Shown piece by piece: positions 24,414 through 33,186 of a stretch of 64,000 bases of DNA. The stretch comes from Streptomyces hundungensis (GTDB taxonomy: Bacteria; Actinomycetota; Actinomycetes; Streptomycetales; Streptomycetaceae). Made by a program: the position numbers and the translations under genes. The DNA lies in the NCBI RefSeq assembly GCF_003627815.1, contig NZ_CP032698.1, forward strand, positions 7,068,001 to 7,132,000. The letters run 5' to 3'. The notes beneath the pieces were generated by a model. It did not search any database. It was not told the origin of the DNA and saw only the letters and a program-made list of their open reading frames with translations. Numbering within the stretch: the stretch's first letter is position 1; each line of letters opens with the position of its first letter.

Positions 24414-25289
24414 TCAGTGTCCGGCCACCGACCGCCAGGCCACCGGGAAGTCGAAGTAGGTGTCCGGGAAGGGCTCCGGCCGGTAGGTGAAGTGCCACCA
24501 CTCCTCCGGCAGATTGGCGAAACCCTCCGCCGCGAGCGTGCTCTTGAGGAGCTGCCTGTTCGCCCGCTGGGCGCCCTGGATCCGGGGATCGTCGGTGTGC
24601 GCCAACGTGTCGAAGCAGTCGAACCCCGTGCCCATGTCGACGGAGTTGTCGGGGAACCGCTCGCCCTTCGGCGCGTAGCAGGGTACGAGCCGCTGCCCCG
24701 GGTGGTACGGCCGGGTGGGCAGCGCGGGCAGCCGCACGATCGTCACATCCATCGTGCTGCCCCGGCTGTGCCCCGACTTCTCGGCGATGTAACCGTCCGC
24801 GAACAGCCTCGACTTGTCGACCCGGGGATAGAACTCCGCCTTCATCCGCTCGTCGTCCAAATCTTTCGCCCAGCGCACGAAGTGATCGACCGCGCGCTGC
24901 GGCCGGTAGCAGTCGTACACCTTCAGCGAATACCCCTGGCGCAACAGCTTCACCTGCGCGTGGTGCAGGGCCTCGGCGGTCGGCCGGGTCAGGATGCACA
25001 GCGGCTGCCGGTAGCCGTCGATCGGCTCGCCCACGAAGTCGTGCGGGGTGCGATAGCGCATCTCCTGAAGGATGGACGGGTCGACGGAACGCAGCGCCAC
25101 GAACTCCTCGGGCGCCTTGGGCTCGGGCGTCGCCCGCGCGGCGGGGGAGAGGGCCGTCACGGTGAGCAGCGCGGCAGCGGCGGCCATCAGACCGCGCACG
25201 GCCCGCCGCGATCGTGAGGCCGGGCGGTGGAAGGCGGCGCCTCGCGGGCGTCGCGAGGGCGCGCCTCGCCCTTCGGTGCGTCGTGTCAT
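24414..25289 (-). CDS. Exported D-Ala-D-Ala dipeptidase-like protein (VanX/peptidase M15D)
   Basis: The 291-residue precursor has an Arg-rich N-terminus, a hydrophobic segment and an ARA-T cleavage-like site near residue 53, so it is probably secreted. The mature part carries the VanX zinc-peptidase motifs: YDCYRPQRAV, the zinc-binding SGHSRGSTMDVTIV (His and Asp), and the C-terminal EEWWHF (catalytic Glu, zinc His). Family members cut D-Ala-D-Ala dipeptide. Classical VanX is cytosolic and acts with VanH and VanA, which are absent here, so a wall-recycling role is more likely. ATG 25289 has a GAGGG site. Confidence 0.88.
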   Translation of the reverse strand: MTRRTEGRGAPSRRPRGAAFHRPASRSRRAVRGLMAAAAALLTVTALSPAARATPEPKAPEEFVALRSVDPSILQEMRYRTPHDFVGEPIDGYRQPLCILTRPTAEALHHAQVKLLRQGYSLKVYDCYRPQRAVDHFVRWAKDLDDERMKAEFYPRVDKSRLFADGYIAEKSGHSRGSTMDVTIVRLPALPTRPYHPGQRLVPCYAPKGERFPDNSVDMGTGFDCFDTLAHTDDPRIQGAQRANRQLLKSTLAAEGFANLPEEWWHFTYRPEPFPDTYFDFPVAWRSVAGH

Positions 25290-25386
25290 GTGCACACCCT
25301 CTATCAGGTCAACTGGCGGATGGGGAAGGGCATTCGATCCCGGACAAGCCACTCGGCGGGGGCGAGAGGTCGGTTAGAGTCCGCGC

Positions 25387-25932
25387 GTGAGCGCCCCCTC
25401 GAACCAGCCCGTCCCGGACTCCCACTGCGCCGCGTGCGGAGCACCGTTCGCCGCACCCGCCGAGGTTACGTCCCGCACCTGCGCCGACTGCGGCACCACC
25501 GCCTACCGCAACCCGCTGCCGGTCGCCGTCGCGCTGCTGCCCGTCATCGACGCCCACGGCACCGGGCTCGTCGTGATCACCCGCGCCATCGCGCCGCGGC
25601 GGGGCGACCTCGCCCTGCCCGGCGGTTTCATCGACCTCGGCGAGAGCTGGCAGGACGCCGTCGTCCGCGAACTCGGCGAGGAGACCGGCATCGAGGCCAC
25701 GGCGGCCGAGGTACGCCTCGCGGACGCGCTGAGCTCCCCCCAACACCTGCTCCTGTTCGGCCTGTTGCCCGCGCGGCCGGCCGCCGAGCTGCCGCCCTCG
25801 GTGCCGACGGACGAGACGGAGGGCTGGGAACTGCTGCGGGAACCGGCCGAGTTGGCCTTCCCCCTGCACACGGAGGCGGTCCGCAGATGGTTCGCGGGGG
25901 AGTACCGCGCCGGGCCCGCGCCGCTCGCCTGA
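25387..25932 (+). CDS. NUDIX hydrolase with N-terminal zinc ribbon
   Basis: The 181-residue protein begins with a zinc ribbon (CAACG at 14-18 and CADCG at 32-36). It then has a complete Nudix box from about residue 79, GGFIDLGES followed by REL-EETGI, matching Gx5Ex7REUxEExGU. Zinc-ribbon NUDIX proteins include NudC-like nucleotide pyrophosphatases, but this one is shorter. The substrate is unknown. GTG 25387 has no Shine-Dalgarno, but TAGAGT at 25375-25380 would set transcription to start at the GTG (leaderless). It is divergent from the VanX-like gene. Confidence 0.9.
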   Translation: MSAPSNQPVPDSHCAACGAPFAAPAEVTSRTCADCGTTAYRNPLPVAVALLPVIDAHGTGLVVITRAIAPRRGDLALPGGFIDLGESWQDAVVRELGEETGIEATAAEVRLADALSSPQHLLLFGLLPARPAAELPPSVPTDETEGWELLREPAELAFPLHTEAVRRWFAGEYRAGPAPLA

Positions 25933-25961
25933 TCGAGCACCGCCCTGGGCGCGATGCCGGC

Positions 25962-28316
25962 TCAGCGCGCCTCGCCCCGCACCCGCACCGGGTGTCCGAC
26001 CTCGCAGTCCGGACCTCCGTCGGCCCGCTCCACCACCACCCGGCCGTTCTCGACCCGGGTCGAGAACCGCTCGACCCGCGCCTGCTCCCAGCCGTCCCCC
26101 GCGTCCCGCAACACGATCCCGCCCCCGGTACGCCCGGTGGCCGGCGCCCACACCTCAAGCTCCAGGCCGCCGTCCGCACCCCGCACCGGGATCACCGAGC
26201 CCGCCCGGGCGAGGACGGGGATACGGGCCGGCGGAGCGTCGAGCAGCACCTGACCCGGCCCCTCGTGGGCCTGCCCGGTCGCGGTGTCGTACCAGCGTCC
26301 CCGTGGCAGCCGCACCGCGCGGCGGTCGGCGCCGTGCTCCAGGACCGGCGCCACCAGCAGCGCGTCCCCGAGCAGGAAGGAGTCCTCGCAGTCCCGCAGC
26401 GCCCGGTCGCCCGGCGCGCTCCACCACAGCGGCCGCACATAGGGCGCCCCGGTCAGCCGCGCCAACTGGGCCAGCGTCATGAAGTATGGGTGCAGCCGCT
26501 GCCGTTCGAGCAGCGCCGCCCGCGCGGCTTCGAGCACCTCGGGACCGAACTCCCAGGGCTCGCGCCTACCCGCCCACTTGGCGGCGTGCGTACGGAACAG
26601 AGGCAGCCAGGCGCCGAGTTGGAACCAGCGCAGATACAGCTCGGGGGAGGGGCTTCCGGTGAAGCCGCCCACGTCGGGACCCGAGTAGGGCACCCCGCAC
26701 AGGCCGAGGCCCAGAACCAGGGAGAGCGAGGCGCGCAGCCCCGGCCAGCCCGTCGCCACATCGCCCGACCAGGTGCCGCCGTAGCGCTGCATCCCGGCCC
26801 ACCCGGAGCGCGAGAACAGGAAGGGCCGCTCGTCGGGCCGCAGCCGACGCAGCCCCTCGTACCCCGCGCGGGCCATGCAGAGGCCGTAGACGTTGTGTCC
26901 CTCGCGGTGGTCGCCGCCGTGGCCGTCCAGGTCGTGCCGGGCGGATCGGGGCAGCGTCCGGTCCCCGAACGGAGCGAAGGACACCGGTTCGTTCATGTCG
27001 TGCCACACCCCCGCGAACCCCTGGTCGAGCCGCTCCCGGTAGAGCGCGCCCCACCAGGCGCGGGCCCGCGGGTCCGTGAAGTCCGGAAAGGCGCACTCCC
27101 CGGGCCACACCTCCCCGCGCACCTCGCGCCCGTCGGCGTCCTTGACGAAGGCCCCGGCGGCGCGCCCGCTCTCGTACACCGCGCCGCCGGGTTCCGCCCG
27201 GACGCCGGGGTCCACGATCGAGACCAGGCGCACCCCGTCCTCGGCGAGGTCCTTCGCCAGCCGCGGCACATCGGGAAAAGCGGCCCGGTCGACGGTGAAG
27301 ACCTGGTGGGCGTCGTAGTGATCGATGTCCAAATGCAGTGCGGCCAGCGGCAGGCCGCGCCCGGTGTACCCGCCGACGATCCGCCGCACCTCGCGCTCGG
27401 TGCCGAAACCCCAGCGGGCGTGCTGGGGGCCGAGCGCCCACGACGGGGGCAGGGCGGGGGCGCCGGTCAGCGCCGACCAGCCCTGGAGCACCCGCGAGGG
27501 GGTGCCCGCCATCACCCAGCAGCGCAGGGGCCCGCCCTCCATGCGCAGCTCGCTCGCGCCCGGACGGTCGTGCCCGGACCCGGCGCCCTCCTCGCCCTCG
27601 CGCAGCACCACCCGGCCGTCCCAGGTGTTGTCGTAGAACGCGAGGTGGGTGCCCGCGTCCGCGACGACCAGCTGCACCGGCATCGTGATGTACAGCGGGT
27701 CGTCGCCCGGCCCGAAGCCGCCGCCCGGATCGGTGTTCCACAGCCGGTACGTGCCGTCCCGCAACCGGGGCCCGTTCGCCCGCCCGCCCAGGCCGAAGAA
27801 CCGTGCGTCGGCGGGGACTTCGGAGCGTTGCAGCCATCGCCCCGGACCACCGCCGACCGGCTCCCACCAGCGCGGTGGCAGCTCCCGGCGCAGCACCACG
27901 CCTCCCGGCGTGCACACCTGCACCGCGCCGTACCGCGAGACGTTCACGGTCAGCCGCTCCGACACGACGCGCCAGCCGCCGTCCTTGTCCGGCTCCAGGA
28001 CCGCCCTGGGATCCGGCCCCGGCGGCCGGCCGTGCACGGCGTACGACGGTTCGGGACCCGCCCCGTCCCAGCTCCAGAACACCGCGCCACCCGCCGCGAC
28101 CCGCACCTCCAGCTCGGCGCGCGCGAAGCGCACCACGCCGCCGCCCGGCCTCGGCTCGGCCTCGGTCACCGTCCCCGGCACCCGGGCCCGCTCCGGCCCG
28201 CGCGCCGGCAGGGCCCGTGCGTCCGCCCGGCGCCGCCGCAGGGCCGCGCGCAGGGCCCGCAGTCCTCGCAGCGAACCGGCCGCCCGCACCGAGCGCATCA
28301 GGTCATCGCCGTTCAT
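25962..28316 (-). CDS. Glycoside hydrolase family 31 (alpha-glucosidase-like)
   Basis: The 784-residue enzyme shows the GH31 layout: an N-terminal beta-sandwich, then a TIM barrel starting around LALGPQHARWGFG-like segments. The nucleophile Asp440 lies in WHDMNEP, the acid/base Asp519 in TWSGDVATGW, and RTHAAKWAGRREPWEFG and LLVAPVLEHG follow. GH31 enzymes cut alpha-glucosidic or alpha-xylosidic bonds. No signal peptide is seen, so it acts inside the cell. ATG 28316 has AGGGTGAG upstream. No sugar transporter gene is adjacent, so the substrate cannot be inferred from context. Confidence 0.93.
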   Translation of the reverse strand: MNGDDLMRSVRAAGSLRGLRALRAALRRRRADARALPARGPERARVPGTVTEAEPRPGGGVVRFARAELEVRVAAGGAVFWSWDGAGPEPSYAVHGRPPGPDPRAVLEPDKDGGWRVVSERLTVNVSRYGAVQVCTPGGVVLRRELPPRWWEPVGGGPGRWLQRSEVPADARFFGLGGRANGPRLRDGTYRLWNTDPGGGFGPGDDPLYITMPVQLVVADAGTHLAFYDNTWDGRVVLREGEEGAGSGHDRPGASELRMEGGPLRCWVMAGTPSRVLQGWSALTGAPALPPSWALGPQHARWGFGTEREVRRIVGGYTGRGLPLAALHLDIDHYDAHQVFTVDRAAFPDVPRLAKDLAEDGVRLVSIVDPGVRAEPGGAVYESGRAAGAFVKDADGREVRGEVWPGECAFPDFTDPRARAWWGALYRERLDQGFAGVWHDMNEPVSFAPFGDRTLPRSARHDLDGHGGDHREGHNVYGLCMARAGYEGLRRLRPDERPFLFSRSGWAGMQRYGGTWSGDVATGWPGLRASLSLVLGLGLCGVPYSGPDVGGFTGSPSPELYLRWFQLGAWLPLFRTHAAKWAGRREPWEFGPEVLEAARAALLERQRLHPYFMTLAQLARLTGAPYVRPLWWSAPGDRALRDCEDSFLLGDALLVAPVLEHGADRRAVRLPRGRWYDTATGQAHEGPGQVLLDAPPARIPVLARAGSVIPVRGADGGLELEVWAPATGRTGGGIVLRDAGDGWEQARVERFSTRVENGRVVVERADGGPDCEVGHPVRVRGEAR

Positions 28317-28533
28317 GCAGCTCACCCTGCCACTCGGACGGCCCTGTGCGAGGTTCGTTCAACTGCCGTTCACCTGTGGTGGCGCCATATGTCCAGGCAT
28401 CCGACTATGGGCGGCACACCCTGGTGCGGGAGACGATCACATGGCATCGTCCCTCTGAGCCGCCTCACGCGCACACCCCTCGCGTGTGCGCGGGAAACAC
28501 GCACATCACGCGTTACAGCCCGGGAGCCGACCC

Positions 28534-30522
28534 ATGACTTCAGCAGCGAACCCCGATCCGCAGCCCGCGCCCCTGTGGCAGCCGGACTCCGAACGCATCG
28601 CGGCCGCTCGGATCACCCGCTTCCAGGCCTGGGCCGCGGAGCGCTACGGGGCACCGGCCGAGGGCGGATACCCGGCTCTCCACCGCTGGTCGGTCGAGGA
28701 ACTCGACACCTTCTGGCAGGCCGTCGCCGACTGGTTCGACATCCGCTTCTCCTCCCCGTACGAAACCGTCCTTGCCGATCGAACGATGCCCGGCGCCCAG
28801 TGGTTCCCGGGCGCCACCCTGAACTACGCGGAACACGCGCTGCGCGCCGCCGAGGACCCCCGGCGGGCCGACGCCCCCGCCCTGCTGCACGTCGACGAGA
28901 CCCATGAACCCGTCGCGACGAGCTGGTCCGAGCTGCGCCGCCAGGTCGGCTCGCTCGCCGCCGAACTGCGTGCTCTGGGCGTGCGTCCCGGAGACCGGGT
29001 GAGCGGCTATCTGCCCAACGTCCCGCAGGCGGTCACCGCTCTGCTCGCCTCGGCCGCCGTCGGCGCGGTGTGGACCTCCTGCGCCCCCGACTTCGGAGCC
29101 CGCAGCGTCCTCGACCGCTTCCAGCAGGTCGAGCCGGTCGTCCTGTTCACCGTCGACGGCTACCGCTACGGCGGCAAGGAGCACGACCGCACCGACGTCG
29201 TCGCGGAGCTGCGCCGCGAACTGCCCACCCTGCGCGCCGTCGTGCACATCCCGCTGCTCGGCACCCCGGCCCCCGAAGGGACCCTCGACTGGGCCGCCCT
29301 GACCGCCGGGGACACGGAGCCGGTCTTCGAGCAGGTGCCCTTCGACCACCCCCTGTGGGTGCTCTACTCCTCCGGCACCACGGGACTGCCCAAGGCGATC
29401 GTGCAGTCCCAGGGCGGCATCCTGCTCGAACACTTCAAGCAGCTCGGACTGCACTGCGACCTCGGCCCCGAGGACCGCTTCTTCTGGTACACCTCCACCG
29501 GCTGGATGATGTGGAACTTCCTCGTCTCCGGCCTGCTCACCGGCACCACCGTCATCTTGTACGACGGCAGCCCGGGCCATCCCGACACGGGCGCCCAGTG
29601 GGGCGTGGCCGAGCGCACCGGCGCCACCCTGTTCGGCACGTCGGCGGCGTACGTCATGGCCTGCCGCAAGGCCGGGGTGCACCCGGCGCGTGATGTGGAC
29701 CTGTCCCGCGTCAAGGGCGTCGCGACCACCGGGTCGCCGCTGCCGCCGGACGGGTTCCGCTGGCTCCACGACGAGGTGCGCGAGGACCTGTGGATCGCCT
29801 CGGTCAGTGGCGGTACCGACGTCTGTTCCTGCTTCGCGGGGGCGGTTCCCACGCTGCCCGTGCACATCGGCGAGCTCCAGGCCCCCTGCCTCGGCACCGA
29901 CCTCCAGGCGTGGGACGCGCAGGGCCGGCCCGTCGTCGGCGAGGTCGGCGAACTCGTCGTCACCAACCCCATGCCCTCGATGCCGATCCGGTTCTGGAAC
30001 GACCCCGACGGCAGCCGCTACCGCGACAGCTACTTCGACATGTTCCCGGGGGTGTGGCGGCACGGCGACTGGATCACCCTCACCGACCACGGCTCGGTGA
30101 TCATCCACGGCCGCTCCGACTCGACCCTCAACCGCCAGGGCGTGCGCATGGGTTCGGCCGACATCTACGAGGTCGTCGAACGCCTCCCCGAGATCCGCGA
30201 ATCCCTCGTCATCGGCCTCGAAGAACCCGACGGCGGCTACTGGATGCCCCTGTTCATCCACCTCGCCGAGGGCGCGGTCCTGGACGACGCGCTCCGCACG
30301 AAGATCAAGCAGGCCATCCGGGAGCAGCTCTCACCCCGCCATGTCCCCGACGAGATCATCGAGGCGCCGGGCGTCCCGCACACCCTCACCGGCAAGCGCA
30401 TCGAGGTCCCCGTGAAGCGCCTGCTCCAAGGCGCCGCCCTCGACAAGGCCGTCAACCCCGGCTCGGTGGACGATCTGGAGCTGCTGCGCTTCTACGAGGA
30501 CATCGCCCGCAAGCGCGGCTGA
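28534..30522 (+). CDS. aacS: Acetoacetyl-CoA synthetase
   Basis: The 662-residue ANL-superfamily enzyme makes acetoacetyl-CoA from acetoacetate, CoA and ATP. It has the ACAS N-terminal cap (WSVEELDTFWQAVADWFD), the AMP-binding P-loop LYSSGTTGLPKAIVQSQGG from about residue 277, the acetoacetyl-CoA-synthetase-type WYTSTGWMMWNF and SVSGGTDVCSCF motifs, and the C-terminal catalytic Lys621 in LTGKRIEVPVK. The size and the ending (VDDLELLRFYEDIARKRG) match the family. ATG 28534 has a CGGGAG site. Its stop codon directly abuts the stop of the convergent MocR gene with no bases between. Confidence 0.93.
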   Translation: MTSAANPDPQPAPLWQPDSERIAAARITRFQAWAAERYGAPAEGGYPALHRWSVEELDTFWQAVADWFDIRFSSPYETVLADRTMPGAQWFPGATLNYAEHALRAAEDPRRADAPALLHVDETHEPVATSWSELRRQVGSLAAELRALGVRPGDRVSGYLPNVPQAVTALLASAAVGAVWTSCAPDFGARSVLDRFQQVEPVVLFTVDGYRYGGKEHDRTDVVAELRRELPTLRAVVHIPLLGTPAPEGTLDWAALTAGDTEPVFEQVPFDHPLWVLYSSGTTGLPKAIVQSQGGILLEHFKQLGLHCDLGPEDRFFWYTSTGWMMWNFLVSGLLTGTTVILYDGSPGHPDTGAQWGVAERTGATLFGTSAAYVMACRKAGVHPARDVDLSRVKGVATTGSPLPPDGFRWLHDEVREDLWIASVSGGTDVCSCFAGAVPTLPVHIGELQAPCLGTDLQAWDAQGRPVVGEVGELVVTNPMPSMPIRFWNDPDGSRYRDSYFDMFPGVWRHGDWITLTDHGSVIIHGRSDSTLNRQGVRMGSADIYEVVERLPEIRESLVIGLEEPDGGYWMPLFIHLAEGAVLDDALRTKIKQAIREQLSPRHVPDEIIEAPGVPHTLTGKRIEVPVKRLLQGAALDKAVNPGSVDDLELLRFYEDIARKRG

Positions 30523-31842
30523 TCAACCCCCGTACGTGGCCTCGGACTCGCCCAGCACCTCGGCGAAGTCCGAGGCCAGCCGCGCCGCCCCCGCACTCCC
30601 GAGACCCGCCACGGTGATCCGTACACCGGGCGCCGAAGCCATCCGGAACCGCGCCCCGGCCGCCACCCACCAGCCGCGCGTGCGCAGCCCGTTGACGACG
30701 GCGGACTCGTCGCGCACCGGCACCCACACATTCATCCCGCTCACCCCGTGCGCCGTGATCCCACGCTGGGCGAGCTCCTTGACAAAGGTCGTACGCCGCT
30801 CTCCATAGGTGGCCTCCGCGCGCGTCACCAGGAGCTGGGCCGAGGGATCGTCCAGCAGGGTCAGCACGGCCGCCTGCAACAGATGGCTCACCCATCCGGA
30901 AGTGAGCAGCAGCCGTCCGTCGTGCCGGGCCAGCGTCACCGGGTCGCACGCGGCGGCCGCCCACCGCAGATCGGTGCCGAGGTACTTGGTCACGGTCCGC
31001 ACCTGCGCCCAGCGGGAAAGGCCGCCCCCGGTAAGGGAGTTGAGCTCGGCGCCGGCGATCTCGGCGGCATGGTCGTTCTCGATCACCAGCACCTCGGGTG
31101 CCTGCCGCAGCACCTCGACCAACTCGTCGCGCCGTGCCGCCGAGAAGCAGCCCCCGTACGGATTCTGCGCCCGGGGACTGCACACGACGGCCCGCGCCCC
31201 CGCCCGCAGCGCCTCGCGCAGCTCGGCCGGGCGCATCCCCTCGTCGTCCACGGCCACCGCGATCGTGCGCAGACCCATGGCCTGGAGCAGATCGAGCAGA
31301 TGGTGATAGCCGGGGTCCTCCATGGCCACCGCGTCCCCGGGGCGCAGCTCGGTGGTCAGCAGCCGTGCGATGCAGTCGAGTGCCCCGTGCGCGAACGTCA
31401 CGCACTCCGAGGGCACCCCGTCGCCGTCGAACCAGGCGCGCACCCGCTCCTCCAGGCGCGGCAGCCGCGGGGTGGAGCGGTGTGAGCGTGGTCCGCTCGA
31501 CGGTGCGGCGAGTCCCGGCAGGTCCGGCAGGAACGCCGGGTCGGGATGGCCCCCCGCCAAGTCCCGCAGCCCATCGGGCACCTTGGGCGGCCGACGCGAG
31601 GCGACGGCGGGCGCCGCGGCCACCACGGTTCCGCCCCGGCCCCGCGTCACCACCACGCCACGCCCGCGCAGCTCCTTGTAGGCGGCGGCCACGGTGCCCG
31701 GACTCACCGCCAGCTCATCGGCCAGCCTGCGCACGGGCGGAAGCGCGTCGCCGGGACCGAGACCTCCGTCGGCGACGGCGCGCTCCACCGATGAGGCAAT
31801 TCCCCTGGCTGTCGTACCCGTAATCGAATATTGTGTTGCCAC
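30523..31842 (-). CDS. MocR-type GntR regulator with aminotransferase-like domain
   Basis: The 439-residue protein has a GntR winged helix in the first 75 residues (LPPVRRLADELAVSPGTVAAAYKELRGRGVV) joined to a fold-type-I aminotransferase domain: SECVTFAHGALDCIARLL, AMEDPGYHHLLDLL, VVCSPRAQNPYGGCFS, and the PLP lysine in VTKYLGTDLRW. MocR proteins sense PLP or amino compounds. GTG 31842 is favoured because a CATACT -10 lies seven bases upstream (leaderless). ATG 31866 would add eight residues but lies inside the palindrome. It is divergent from an MFS gene, its probable target. Confidence 0.88.
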   Translation of the reverse strand: MATQYSITGTTARGIASSVERAVADGGLGPGDALPPVRRLADELAVSPGTVAAAYKELRGRGVVVTRGRGGTVVAAAPAVASRRPPKVPDGLRDLAGGHPDPAFLPDLPGLAAPSSGPRSHRSTPRLPRLEERVRAWFDGDGVPSECVTFAHGALDCIARLLTTELRPGDAVAMEDPGYHHLLDLLQAMGLRTIAVAVDDEGMRPAELREALRAGARAVVCSPRAQNPYGGCFSAARRDELVEVLRQAPEVLVIENDHAAEIAGAELNSLTGGGLSRWAQVRTVTKYLGTDLRWAAAACDPVTLARHDGRLLLTSGWVSHLLQAAVLTLLDDPSAQLLVTRAEATYGERRTTFVKELAQRGITAHGVSGMNVWVPVRDESAVVNGLRTRGWWVAAGARFRMASAPGVRITVAGLGSAGAARLASDFAEVLGESEATYGG

Positions 31843-31851
31843 GTACTGAAG

Positions 31852-31867
31852 TATGTACCAATACATA
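31852..31867. promoter_or_regulatory. Palindrome in the divergent mocR/MFS promoter
   Basis: TATGTACCAATACATA has 6-bp perfect arms (TATGTA/TACATA) around CCAA, in an unusually AT-rich 60-bp stretch. It overlaps the predicted -10 of the MocR gene and lies 20 bp before the MFS start. It is a likely autoregulatory site. Confidence 0.5.
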
Positions 31868-31887
31868 AATCGGGTCAAGGGGGAGCC

Positions 31888-33162
31888 GTGAGCTGGAGTC
31901 GCCGTCGCGCCGCACTGTGGGAACGCATTCCAGGAGGCCTCGACGGCCGCCGCATGCTGTCCGTCGCCTTCGTCGACAGGACCGGAAGCGGCCTGTGGGA
32001 AGCCGTCTCCGTCCTCTACTTCACCTATGTGGCCGGGCTCTCCCTCGCCCAGATCGGCACCCTGGTCGCCGCCTCCGGCGCCGTCGGCATCGCCGGAGCC
32101 CCCATCGGCGGCCGCATCGCCGACCGGCTCCCCCTGACCCGCGTCCTCGTCGGCCTCCAAATGCTGCGCGCCGTCGCGGCGTTCGCGCTGCTGACCACCG
32201 ACAACTTCGCCCTCCTGCTCGTCTTCGCCTCCCTGGGAAGCTTCGGCGACCGCTCGGCCAATGTGCTCACCAAGCTGTACGCGGCCCGCATCGCCGGGCC
32301 CGAGCGCGTGCGCTACCAAGCGGTCAGCCGGACCGTCGCCAACGCCGGCTGGGCGGTCGGCGGCCTCGCCGCGGCCGGCGCCCTCGCCATCGGCTCGGTC
32401 TCCGCCTACACCTGGCTCCTGGCCGGCAACGCCCTCTCCTTCCTCGGCTCCGCCGCCATCACCACCCTCTGCGCGGACCCCTCGACACCTACCCGCACCG
32501 TCGCCAAGTCCGGAGAGCCCACGACGGGACCGAACCTCACCAACCCCTGGCGCGACCGCCGTTACCTGGCCTTCGTGGCCACCGAAACCGTCCTCTTCCT
32601 CGACGACGCCGTGTTCAAAATCGGCCTCCCCCTGTGGACCGTGCACGCCACCGACGCCCCGCACGGCCTCGTCCCGCTGCTCATGGTGATCAACAACGTG
32701 ATGGTGGTGGGCCTGCAAGTACCCCTCGCGCGCTTCGGCGCCACCACACCCGCGGCCCGGCGCCTGCTCCTCCCGCTCGCGGCCACCTTCGCGCTCGCGG
32801 GCCTCGCCATCGCCGCCTCCGCCACCCACGGCGCGGCGATCGCCACCGTCTTCCTCGTCGCCGCCACGGTCGCCTTCACCCTCGCCGAGATCGTCCACGC
32901 CACCATCTCCTGGGAACTCTCGATCGCCCTCGCCCCCGACCAGGCCCAGGGCACCTACCTCGGAGTTCACGGCCTGGCCCAGTCCGTCCAGCGCAGCCTC
33001 GGCCCCCTCGCCGTCACCGCCGCCATCGCCACCGGACCCGCGGGCTGGATCGCCTTCGGCACCGCCATCGCCGGAACCTGCCTGACCCAGCACCGACTGG
33101 TCCGCCCACGACCGCGCCAGACCGCACTGTCAGTGCCCTCGGTTACGGTGAGTGAGCATTGA
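31888..33162 (+). CDS. MFS transporter
   Basis: The 424-residue protein has about twelve hydrophobic helices and the MFS loop motif GGRIADRLPLTRVL after helix 2. The pattern resembles the drug/efflux-type MFS proteins common in Streptomyces (LSFLGSAAITTL, ELSIALAPDQAQGTYLGVHGLAQSVQRSLGP). GTG 31888 has a strong AAGGGGGAG site. It is divergent from the MocR regulator and followed after 24 bp by a gene of unknown function, so the two plus-strand genes probably form an operon. The substrate is unknown. Confidence 0.87.
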   Translation: MSWSRRRAALWERIPGGLDGRRMLSVAFVDRTGSGLWEAVSVLYFTYVAGLSLAQIGTLVAASGAVGIAGAPIGGRIADRLPLTRVLVGLQMLRAVAAFALLTTDNFALLLVFASLGSFGDRSANVLTKLYAARIAGPERVRYQAVSRTVANAGWAVGGLAAAGALAIGSVSAYTWLLAGNALSFLGSAAITTLCADPSTPTRTVAKSGEPTTGPNLTNPWRDRRYLAFVATETVLFLDDAVFKIGLPLWTVHATDAPHGLVPLLMVINNVMVVGLQVPLARFGATTPAARRLLLPLAATFALAGLAIAASATHGAAIATVFLVAATVAFTLAEIVHATISWELSIALAPDQAQGTYLGVHGLAQSVQRSLGPLAVTAAIATGPAGWIAFGTAIAGTCLTQHRLVRPRPRQTALSVPSVTVSEH

Positions 33163-33186
33163 TCGACACCGTGCTCAGGGGGAAAC

